64,000 nucleotides of DNA from Zasmidium citrigriseum (Eukaryota > Ascomycota > Dothideomycetes > Mycosphaerellales > Mycosphaerellaceae), in contig NHNW01000027.1 in the NCBI GenBank assembly GCA_002786025.1, positions 433,412 through 497,411 of the forward strand. Direction: 5' to 3'. The notes under the pieces are model-generated. The model did no database searches. It had not been told where the DNA came from and worked only from the letters and a program-made list of their open reading frames with translations. Made by a program: the position numbers and the translations under genes. Positions 20,112-29,266 of the stretch are shown piece after piece. The stretch's first letter is position 1; the number at the start of each line of letters is the position of its first letter.

Positions 20112-21329
20112 ATGGCCTCGAAGACTTTGATTCAGTGGAAAGTCATCAAGCATGGCGACACAAAAGCGGCACTGCAGATGGAAAACGTAGAACTTCCAGC
20201 TCCTGGAGAGTATGAAGTTCTCATCAAGATCCATGCGGTCTCATTGAATTTTCGCGACTTGATGATCATCCGCGTATGTGCACATCATCCACCCAGTCTT
20301 CAATGAATTGGAACGCTGACGGTCGCCGCAGGGAGACTACCCATTCTCGCTGAATCTTCCAGTAGTTCCTTGCTCCGACGGCGCCGGTGAGATCGTTGCA
20401 CTCGGCGACAAAGTCACCCGGTGGAAGGAGGGCGACAAGGTGATAACGCTGATGAACCAATCACATCTGTACGGACCAGCAACTGCCACGACAGCAGAAT
20501 CTGGCCTTGGAGGCGGGAGAGAGGGAACACTTCGTCAGTACGGAGCCTTCAACGAGCTTGGCCTTGTTCGAATGCCTTCGGACATGAGCTTTGCTGAAGC
20601 CAGTACCCTGCCCTGTGCGGGAGTCACAGCCTGGAACGCGCTGTATGGTTTGCGACAGCCAAGACCTGGTCAGACGGTCTTGGTCCTCGGCACTGGAGGT
20701 GTCAGCGTCTTTGCTTTGCAGGTGAGTTCTAGCCGCATACCCGAAGCACTGTCCAGCGCTCTGACTCAAAATGCAGTTTGCCAAAGCTGCCGGAGCCACG
20801 GTCATTGCAACGACGTCGTCTTACCGGAAAGCAACAACTTTGAAGAAGCTCGGGGCTGACAGCGTTGTGATTTATGCGGATGATCCGGATTGGGGCACTA
20901 TGGTTAAGACTCTCACTCCAGGGCATCAAGGCGTGGACCATGTCATCGAAGTCGGTGGTGTCAAAACGCTCGCTCAAAGCCTGAAGGCCGTTCGGCCAGA
21001 AGGTCTCATAAGCTGCATTGGTTCTGTATCAGGCTCGATCGGCGAGACGAAGGATATTCCAAGTATGCTGGACTGCTGGCTGAACAATTGCATCGCTCGA
21101 GGGGTAGCTGTAGGCTCTCGAGCTCAGATGGAAGACATGGTCGCTGCTGTGGAAGCGCATGATATTCGGCCGCAGGTCGATGGCCACCGCTTTGGTATTC
21201 GAGAGGCGAGGGAGGCTTTCGACTACTACGTAAGTGCCTTGGTAGCTTTGATAGTCTACCATCTGCTGACAAGGACCTTAGGCGCAGGGTAAGAACGCTG
21301 GGAAGGTGGTCATTGACTTGACTAAGTGA
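20112..21329 (+). CDS. Zinc-type medium-chain dehydrogenase/reductase, four exons
   Basis: Exons 20112-20273, 20332-20721, 20777-21229 and 21282-21329 encode 350 residues. The N-terminal GroES-like fold has YEVLIKIHAVSLNFRDLMI, PVVPCSDGAGEIVALG and WKEGDKV. The Rossmann domain has [31 protein letters not shown], read across the second intron. The late part reads HVIEVGGVKTLAQSLKAVRPEGLI. It ends GKNAGKVVIDLTK. The usual Cys residues that bind catalytic zinc in ADH are not in place, and DGAGEIVALG with NFRDLMI points to the NAD(P)H:quinone or zinc-independent alcohol dehydrogenase-like group. Introns of 52-58 bp fall between codons. It is divergent from the OYE gene, and its 3' end faces the histone variant gene. 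Confidence 0.92.
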
Positions 21330-21465
21330 GGAGCCGCTGTCTTGGAGAGGGTATGTGGCAAACCTAAGTCCTTTTCGCAACCATAACATGTCGTCTTGGA
21401 ACGTATTACGTTCGTCTCATCGCATTCTCCTCTCTCGACGCCCATAATCAGTTCCCGCCAATCGG

Positions 21466-22014
21466 TCAATTGCCTGCTCTCATGAGACGTCGGACTAGCT
21501 GCATGTCTCTCGTCGTAACGGTAATACGCCGAGCATGGATGGCGCAGAGATTGGCGTCTTCGAAGACTTGGATGATGTAGGCTTCGGTCGGCTCGTGCAA
21601 CAGTTGCATTGCTTGAGCTTGGAAGTAAACGTCGACATTGAGGTCTTGCGCGATCTTACGGACCAGGCGCTGGAATGGAAGCGGCCTGATGAGGAGTTCG
21701 TTACTCTCTTGATAGCGACGGATCTCTTTCAACGCGGCTTGATGTGTCATGTCAGTAGACTAGGGTTCCAGGTGGGGTAGAATGCCATGTTGCACACTGG
21801 AGGAAGGCTTGTAGCGACCTAGCTTCTGGTCTCGGCCCTTCTCCTTCTTGATACGCCGCTCGCTCTTGTTGTCATTCGTGGGGTTCTCACTTGGCAGGCG
21901 GGTGAGCTGCTTTCGCGGAGCTTTGCCGTCGACGCTCTGTTGAGGCGCTTGCTCTAGTGCCGTTAGCTGATTGTTCAGAATGAGCGTACATCGCAACTTA
22001 CTTGTACGGGCCAT
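21466..22014 (-). CDS. Divergent histone H3 variant, three exons
   Basis: Minus-strand exons 22014-22002, 21953-21798 and 21737-21466 encode 146 residues against 136 for canonical H3 with Met. The first intron (48 bp, GTAAGT...CTAACGGCACTAG) joins ATG-GCC-CGT-ACA-A to AG-CAA, restoring the H3 start [14 protein letters not shown] follows at the canonical register, then a rewritten tail about 10 residues longer, then GRYKPSS and a full histone fold: [53 protein letters not shown] and [11 protein letters not shown]. Lys4, Ser10, Lys14, Lys18, Cys110 and His113 are kept. Lys9 is Gln, Arg8 is Gln, Lys56 is Glu, Lys64 is Pro and Lys79 is Asn. No ARKS-type Lys27 segment exists. Loop 1 has no insertion, so it is not a CENP-A by that criterion. 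It should pair with H4 in nucleosomes; specific role unknown. Its 3' end lies 136 bp from the reductase gene's stop. Confidence 0.88.
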
Positions 22015-23026
22015 GATGGAATGTGTGACAAGTAATAAGGCCTTGGCGTAGTAGAGTCCTGAAGTGTTGATTTCGTCAAGTCTCATTGAATCCCGGATAT
22101 AAAGCAGGCATCTGGTGATCAGCTTGCATGTGATCGCCCAAGCGAGCGAACGAAATTCCTTCGCTCACTTAGAAGCTATGTCCTCCATCTTCGCTGGCCC
22201 AAGTGAGTCGAAGCCGGTGGGTATCTCGATCAGCGTATCACGACATACTGTGTATATTACTTCAGCCCTCACTTGTTGCGAGCATCTTCATAGAGAATAT
22301 GTACACTTGGCTGTTCTCCCGGCGGTGCTGACAAAGACCCAAGATGCATTACTCTTAGGAGTACGCTCTTTGACACATTCGCCCACGAATGCATGTGGAG
22401 CTCTCCTTAGCACGAAAGGGATGTCTTTCATCCCCGGTCCCTCGAAGTCGTTAATTACAGACTGGAGCATTGTGAGTGACGCCGAGGATCAGGTACGTGG
22501 TGATGTCTTCCCCAAGACGAAGCAAGTCGAAGACGAGGTGAGGTCAAAGTCATCTTACGTCCACAATGGCTTCCGCGTGGCTGTCACGTGGACGTGGACA
22601 CTTCTTGCTAGCTCAAAACTCTGTCTCCTCCTTCTTCCCAACCTATACAACACCCGCCACCCGGGAGAGACTCGACGTCGAACGCAAAGATAAGACTGTC
22701 ATCCGCGTAACTGTTTCCTGGAAGAATCAGATCCCTTGAAGGACTCACAGGATGATAGCGCTGCCGGGTTCCATTCACTTGCCCATTCTCGCTTGGCGCC
22801 CGCCATTCCTTGCCCGTCTCGCCTTCGAGCCCGCCAGGCGATTGGTCCATTGATATCTTGAGCGTAACAAGCCTCACGAAGCACTGATAAGCTGCCCATG
22901 TGGCGTAACACATTGTGCTGCAACGCTGTGAGACGGCGACAGCGTCGGTAGCATGTATATGTACCTCTTTCGCCCGCACGATGCCGGGCAAGGTACCTCG
23001 ACGCAGCTTGACAGTCGCCAACCACC
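22015..23026. other. Divergent upstream region of the H3 variant and OPT transporter genes
   Basis: About 1 kb without a supportable gene. A 192-residue plus-strand frame (22115-22693) and a 161-residue minus-strand frame (22608-23093) lack domains and overlap promoter space. No RNA gene or repeat seen. Confidence 0.45.
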
Positions 23027-26000
23027 ATGAACCGATTTCGCCGGCCATGGACGATCCAAAGGCGGGATACGGACGGAGTGCAGATGAATACACTGGATCA
23101 CGCTGGTAAATCTGTGGAGAGCGATCCTGGATCCACTGAGAAGTTGCCTGTCAAAGACAATGTTGAGCCGGTCGATGTTCAGCAAGGCCATCTCCAGGAA
23201 ATCGAGGTCGATATTGATCATGTCTTGCGAGATGATGAGATCAAGGATGTCGACGACGACACTTCGCCGTATCCGGAGGTCCGAGCTGTAGTTCCGGAGC
23301 AGGATGATCCAACTATGCCAGTCAATACACTGAGGATGTGGATCTTAGGAACGATATGGGTACTCATTGGAGCCGGCGTGAATCAATTCTTCTCCCTCCG
23401 GTATCCCGCGGTACACATTGTGTCGATTGTCGCAGAGCTCTTGGCATATCCCATGGGCGTGTTCCTGGCATACATCCTGCCTATCATGGAGGTCGATCTT
23501 CCCTACTTCGGGAGATGGAGAATCAACCCGGACAGGCATTTCAATATCAAGGAGCACGCTACCATCGTGATCATGTCGAACGTTACGATTGGATTTGCAG
23601 GAGGCGCCGATGCAGCCGGCATTATCCAAGCGGCAATCAAGTTCTATGGCTTCGAACTACCCGCAGGATTCAGCATCTTGGTGGTGATGTGCTGTCAGGT
23701 TCTCGGCTTTGGTGTCGCTGGGCTGTGCCATCAATGGCTTGTTGAGTATGTTGTAGAGGCGTATGTCTAGATGATTCGCTGACATGACGCTTCGCAGACC
23801 AGCTAGCATTATTTGGCCCGGAGTCTTGGGCAACTGCGCTCTGCTGAACAGTTTGCACAGCAGGGCAAATGCAATCGCCAACGGTTGGAAGATTTCTCGT
23901 ATCAAGTTCTTCTTGATAGTAGCGGCTGGAGCTTTTGTCTGGTACTGGTGTGTGGATGAGAGCGCTTTCTAGCCTCGATTGCGACTGATTTCAATAGGTT
24001 TCCCGGGCTCATGTTCGTTGCTTTGAGCTACTTTACCTGGATTTGTTGGATCGTCCCGAACAACGTCGTGGTCAATCAGCTCTTTGGGTGAGTCTCGCCG
24101 TCTTCAACCTGAACTTCGACGTCGAAGCTTACGGGAACTAGAATGGAGACCGGTCTTGGAATGTTTCCGCTTACCTTCGACTGGTCGCAAGTGGCATACA
24201 ACACGAACCCTCTGTTATCACCGTCTTGGGCTGCGATCAACGTATTCTTGGGGTTTGTCTTCGCTTTTTGGATGATAGTGCCAGGTGAGAAGCCTCTTGC
24301 AGCTCGAGTCTGGAAACGTCCTGACGTCTATTCAGCCATCTACTACACCAACACTTGGTACACTGCTTACCTTCCCATGATGACGGCCGATGTCTACGAT
24401 CGGACGGGTGGTGACTACAATGTCACCAAAATCCTCTCTGCGTCTGGCACATTGGATCCAGCTGCATACGCCGAGTACTCGCCACCATACCTGAGTGCGA
24501 CATTTGCGTTCGTCTATGGGTTGAGCTTTGCCTCCATTACGACCGTGCTGGTTCACAGTAAGTACTACCACAGCAGAAGACTGAATTTTCCGAGGCGAGC
24601 GAAAGAAGTGAAGTCGGGATAAAGTGCACAAGGCAGCGAATCCTGATGCTTGGTGCACTGAAACAGGAGCATTGCCCGAATCTGTACCAAACACGTAAGA
24701 AGATTAGCTGAGCTGACAAGTGGTCTACCTTCTAGCTTATCTCTGGCATGGCACCGAGATCTACGAGACGCTTCGAGGCCGTCAGAAGCTCGACATTCAT
24801 GGCCGTTTGATGAAAGCGTACGTTTCATTCGCGCCTTCACCTCGATGTCGCTGACCAACCTGCGTAGATACAAGAAAGTGCCATGGTGGTGGAACATCGT
24901 CATCCTCGTTATCTTCACGGCCCTCTCAATCGTACTTGTTGAAGTTTACAATACCGAGCTGCCTGTATATGGCGTCTTCCTGGCTCTGTTGATACCTGCC
25001 ATCTACATGGTTCCTTGTGGACTTGTTCAGGGGATTACGAATGTCGATACGAATCAGCTGGCGAGTATCATCGGACATCACACTCTGAATACGGCTAACG
25101 ATTGGCAGAACGTACTCTCCGAGTTCATCGTAGGTCTCTCAGTCCACTAGCAATCAACTGAACACCTTGACCTGACTTGTTGCTACTTTAGGGAGGATAC
25201 ATGTTTGCTGGGAAGCCACTTGCCAACATGGTGGTAAGTTCCCAACCTGCATTCATAACGAAGCTCGTAACCTGACTGTCCTGCAGTTCAAGATTCTCTC
25301 CGAAGACGTCGTATCCCAAGGAATCTTCTTCGCCCAAGATCAAAAGCTCGGCCACTACTTCAAGATCGCCCCTCGAACAGTTTGGCTTGCACAAGGCTAC
25401 GCCTGCATCCTCGGTTCTCTTACGCAAACTGGCGTCACGCTATGGATGCTTGGCAACATTGACAACGTGTGCAGTTCTGATCAGGTTCGAAGTAGCCGTC
25501 CTCCACAAGTTTTTAGCCAATTGCTAACTTTCTAGGCCAATTCCTTTACATGTCCCAACGGCCGCACGGTATTCAGTTCATCCGTGATCTGGGGCCTCGT
25601 TGGACCAAAGCGTCTCTACAGTGTCGGCAAGATTTACAGTGGCTTGCTGCACTTCTTTTGGATCGGGGCGCTGATGCCGATTTTGACGTGGGCTGCGTGG
25701 AAGTACACCAAGAAAGACTGGTTGAAGAAGATCAATTGGCCGCTAATATTCAGTATGTGTGAAGAAGAATCATTTTGAAAGGAGTGATTGCTGACTTTGA
25801 TATCACAGCTGGAACTTACAACGTCCCTCCAGCGACAGGAATCAACTACTCCTCATGGGCAATGGTGAATCTCGTCTTCAATCATTGGATCAAGGACAAG
25901 TTCTTCGCATGGTGGGCGAAGTACAACTACATTCTCGCCGCCGGCCTCGATGTTGGCACGGCCCTTTCCGGTATCATCATCTTTTTTGCCGTGAGCTACC

Positions 26001-26128
26001 CAGGCTACTCGTTCCCGGACTGGTGGGGCAACACCGTGTATGCCAATACTGCCGACGGAAACGGTGCGTCATGGAAGCCGATCCCGGATAGTGGCTTCTT
26101 TGGACCGCCGAATGGCACGTGGCATTGA
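23027..26128 (+). CDS. Oligopeptide transporter (OPT family), ten exons
   Basis: Exons 23027-23745, 23798-23947, 23998-24087, 24142-24557, 24736-24817, 24868-25129, 25192-25233, 25287-25484, 25536-25752 and 25809-26128 give 831 residues. OPT proteins import tetra/pentapeptides or related solutes with protons across the plasma membrane. An acidic cytosolic N-terminus (to about residue 95) precedes many membrane helices. Family signatures include FFSLRYPAVHIVSIVAELLAYPMG, TYNTNP-like AYNTNPLLSPSWAA, LWHGTEIYETL with DIHGRLM, VPWWWN, EFIGGYMFAGKPLANMVFK and the C-terminal SSWAMVNLVFNHWIKDKFFAWWAKYNYILAAGLDVG block. Every intron was set by a family motif continuing across it. Most are 50-56 bp; the one at 24558-24735 is 178 bp. 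A second ATG at 23084 is a possible start. Confidence 0.93.
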
Positions 26129-26346
26129 CGGACTGAGCTGCTGGGTGAGGTATGATAGGAGTGCAGAAGCTGTGGAAGCTGATGAGCATAGAGTGCAGCA
26201 TGATGGGAATTATATCTCAAACGCCGCTCTACTGACCATTGCTCCTCAAAACAGTACAAGAGCCTTGCAAAATCCTTCACGCCATTCCTAGATCTCGAAT
26301 CTCGACTTCTCCTGTTGATAAGGGTTCTGCCGTCATGGGTATCATA

Positions 26347-27387
26347 TCAAGGCACCATCCTCCTCTCCCTCAAGAACTCATAATCGTCCATCGCCCCTTC
26401 AACCCACCCCTTCATCTTCAACGCCAGCTCCTCGCCAAACTCCTCCGTCCACTTAGGTACCTGCTCCTCTGCACTCCCGACATTCTTCGCGAGCTTCGAC
26501 GGATCCACCGTGACACCCGCACTGGCATCCAAGCTCGACAGCATCCTCCTCATAGCGGCCTCCTTTGCCGCTCTCTCACTATCCGTCGCTTCGTGCCAGG
26601 TATACTGCAGAACATCCTTATCGAGACCATAAAACTCCGCAAGTTTCTGAGTCGTGGCTTGTGGTTGAGTGACGAGATCGTCGGCGTCAATGATAAGTGA
26701 GCGAACGCCTTTGGATTCGTAGAAGTTCCAGAGCTGTTTCGTCCAGCTGAGGGTCATATGTGCTCCTATAAGAGCCATCTTAGCTTTCATGGGTGCGTCC
26801 TTGAATCTCTCGTCTTTGATCAGGACGTCGTTAAAAGAGCGGAGGATCGATTCAAAAGCCCGGACGGGGTGTCGAACGAGGAAGACCGGCTTCCATGTCA
26901 GGAGGTAGGAGTCGGGGAAGACTGTCTGGTTGAGAGGGGAACGCTCTTCTTTGCCTGAGTAAGAGCCGACGTCCCAGCTCATTGGCGAGGCTGAGCTTTG
27001 AGAGATGCCAAGAGCATAGTTGACCAGCGCGATTGGATCGGTTATGGTTTCGACGTGCTCTTTGGTAAAGACGAGCTCTGTGCCATCTTCAGGCTCGGGA
27101 GTGATCGTCTTCTCTAAAGCATCGATGCTGGATCGATACTTGTCCCACATGGATTGTCTCTGTTCTTCAGTCCATTCCGACGGGGGCGTGTGCAAGGTAC
27201 CCTGGGCCATCATCACAAAGAAGCACTCCAGGAAGTGATACCCTCCATGCTTGGTATGCGGCTGCTTATCCAGATTCAAGATCTTAACCAGCAGGTTAGA
27301 ACAGGTCCTCGGGTTTGTGATGAGCATACAACGACGAGGCTCCGAGGCAGCCGACGTGCCGTTGGAGTTCGTCGGAAACCGTGGCAT
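26347..27387 (-). CDS. Sulfotransferase-like P-loop protein
   Basis: Single exon, 346 residues. The N-terminal CMLITNPRTCSNLLVKIL is a strand-loop-helix like the 5'-phosphosulfate loop of PAPS-dependent sulfotransferases, though with Arg-Thr in place of the usual Lys/Arg-Ser/Gly. The middle has KPVFLVRHPVRAFESILRSF, the 3'-phosphate-binding segment (R-x-P...S). Later SLIIDADDLVTQPQATTQKLAEFYGL resembles the family's conserved E/D-D-L-x-x-x-P followed by the leucine-rich helix. No signal peptide or membrane segment. Such fungal proteins are usually annotated as sulfotransferase family or P-loop proteins of unknown substrate, sometimes in metabolite clusters. No cluster genes are near here. It is convergent with the OPT transporter. 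Confidence 0.8.
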   Translation of the reverse strand: MPRFPTNSNGTSAASEPRRCMLITNPRTCSNLLVKILNLDKQPHTKHGGYHFLECFFVMMAQGTLHTPPSEWTEEQRQSMWDKYRSSIDALEKTITPEPEDGTELVFTKEHVETITDPIALVNYALGISQSSASPMSWDVGSYSGKEERSPLNQTVFPDSYLLTWKPVFLVRHPVRAFESILRSFNDVLIKDERFKDAPMKAKMALIGAHMTLSWTKQLWNFYESKGVRSLIIDADDLVTQPQATTQKLAEFYGLDKDVLQYTWHEATDSERAAKEAAMRRMLSSLDASAGVTVDPSKLAKNVGSAEEQVPKWTEEFGEELALKMKGWVEGAMDDYEFLRERRMVP

Positions 27388-29266
27388 AGTGAAGGCTGCA
27401 AGGCTGTCGCAATTCTTACCCGGTCAGTATGAAGTTGCGTGATTGGTGCGAAAGAAGTGACGAGCTTTGGGGGTAGCGTTGACGTGATCGGGAAGGCAGG
27501 CATATATATCTCGAGGGCAGCGCGGCTGACACTTTCTTCTCGCATTCGCCTCTCCTCCACTTTCTCTCTGCTCCTTGCCCATCCTGGCAGCGTTGCATTG
27601 GAGCATGGCGATCCACCTCGCTGCCATTACGCCGCCAAGCCGGGATGAAGGCCACCGTGGATGAAAGACTGAAGCAGAATAGCCGGACGATAAACCACCA
27701 ACGCTAGACGACAAACCACAAGCTTAGAAGAACACCACACACGGTTCTGGCTCCGAGCACGCTCACTCAGTGGACTCGGGCTCAGACCGAGGCGACGCCG
27801 TGACGATTGTTTCCCCTCCAGGAAGGCCAGCAGCAATTTGTTTTGACAGCTTGACAGGTGTCCACCGTCGCCACTACTGCAAGTCTGCGACGGAAGGACG
27901 GACGAAAGACGTCCCGTAACGTGGAGACTCTGGGCAGCTACCGATTCTAGCGTCCTGTACGAAAATCGTCTTTTGGGCCTTTTTGCCCAGTATCTTGCTC
28001 CGAGGTCGAAAAAGAAACGACGTGAAGGATTGACCTCTCGAATTGCTTGGAAATCGACCTTGGATCTTGCCATTGGAGTCAGCAGTGAGAAAGGGAAGAG
28101 CTTGCAGTCATACGACAGTGGGCCTGACGTCTCAGTGTAACAATCGCTTCTAGGGCTCCTCGGGCTCTTCGAAAACCCGAACCAGCGGCACTATCGCGAC
28201 AGCAACTGAATGGACAAGACCATGGATGATCCGCGGGCAATAGCGAGGAGAATTTCCTTGACTGTGATTCAATCTCAATGTCACGATCATGAGCATGTGT
28301 TGTCTCACACAAGATTCCTACGTGCATACCAGTCAATGAGGGCCCGAGTGTCTACTAGGAAGATAACGCCATGGATGATCCGCGGGCAGCACCGAAGAGA
28401 GCTCAGTTGGTTGTGATGCAGACCTCAATGCCATATGAGTATGAGCATGTGTTGTCTGAGCCAAGCTTACCCAAGATTCCTGCGTGCAGGTCAAGAAGTC
28501 AGGGCTGCTGGAGCGGCTGAAATGTCTCACAAGGAGGTCCTGGGCATTGCATAGCCTATCGATGACGACGAGTAGAAGCGAGAACGTTCTCTGACAATCC
28601 AGGTGCTCGAGAGGCGATATCAAGAATTTCAGGAGTCAGGATGATGTGGAATCGTTGACTGGTCTTCTTGTCATGCTGAGGTTGGAGAGCGTCCCACGCT
28701 GCTTTCATGACATGCCATTGGTCTCGGCACCCTGACCGAAACTAGCATTCATGTGAGAAGCGCTCCAGGCATCCAATACATGGCTCTTTCACGACTATGA
28801 TGGTGACACTGGGTGACTGGGCATCATACCCAACAACATCTTCCATGGAGCTTCCGAGGAGCCAGATTTCCCTACCGCAGAGACAGGATCCATGCATTGA
28901 GTCCAACAAGACCAACCCTTGAAGCCTGTATCACCATAGCTCAGCTGAGTAAGAGTCATCCTCAAGTCTGAGATCTTATGCGAGGGTCAACTGCAGGATC
29001 TCTACGGCTGAGATAGCTTTGACTTGCGAGCCCTCCATGCCTTGACCGAGTCGTGAGACGTGTGACCATGTCTTCCTGTACTCACGTACAACAAGATAAG
29101 ACGCCGATCGATTCGCGGGTGAAATGATATGAAACGCAGATCGATGCACTGTTCATTCCGCAAGCTACGAAGAGCGAAGACGAGCTACCAAGCAACCAAA
29201 TTTTCTTATCCGCGAGGATTAACGACGTTTCCTCTCCTCATTCTTGTGAGGTTAGTCTTCAGACGA
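27388..29266. other. Gene-poor stretch of 1.9 kb with a tandem duplication
   Basis: Short frames on the minus strand (for example 27627-28073, 148 residues) show no domain. The only structure I can support is the duplicated block at 28220-28505 (separate entry). Composition is not RIP-like. Confidence 0.5.
28220..28505. repeat. Imperfect tandem duplication, period about 149 bp
   Basis: Two copies start with CCATGGATGATCCGCGGGCA at 28220 and 28369. Further matching blocks in the same order are TCAATG, GAGCATGTGTTGTCT, CAAGATTCCT(A/G)CGTGCA and GTCA(A/G)...GGGC. The copies differ by scattered substitutions and small indels. No reading frame spans both. Origin and function unknown. Confidence 0.8.

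Noticed and set aside
21466..22014. Centromeric H3 (CENP-A/CenH3)
   Set aside because: Loop 1 between the first two fold helices ([12 protein letters not shown]) has the canonical H3 length with no insertion, and the N-terminus begins ARTKQ and carries GKAPRKQL, unlike fungal CenH3 tails. The gene is better described as a divergent H3 variant.
22115..22693. 192-residue plus-strand frame upstream of the OPT gene
   Set aside because: No domain and no conserved pattern; it lies in the promoter space of two divergent genes.
18350..27387. Secondary-metabolite cluster around the reductases, transporter and sulfotransferase-like gene
   Set aside because: No polyketide synthase, peptide synthetase, terpene cyclase, dimethylallyl transferase or pathway regulator is in the window. 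The mix of genes alone is not evidence.
27627..28073. 148-residue minus-strand frame
   Set aside because: Arg/Ser-rich random-looking sequence without features; upstream of the sulfotransferase-like gene.
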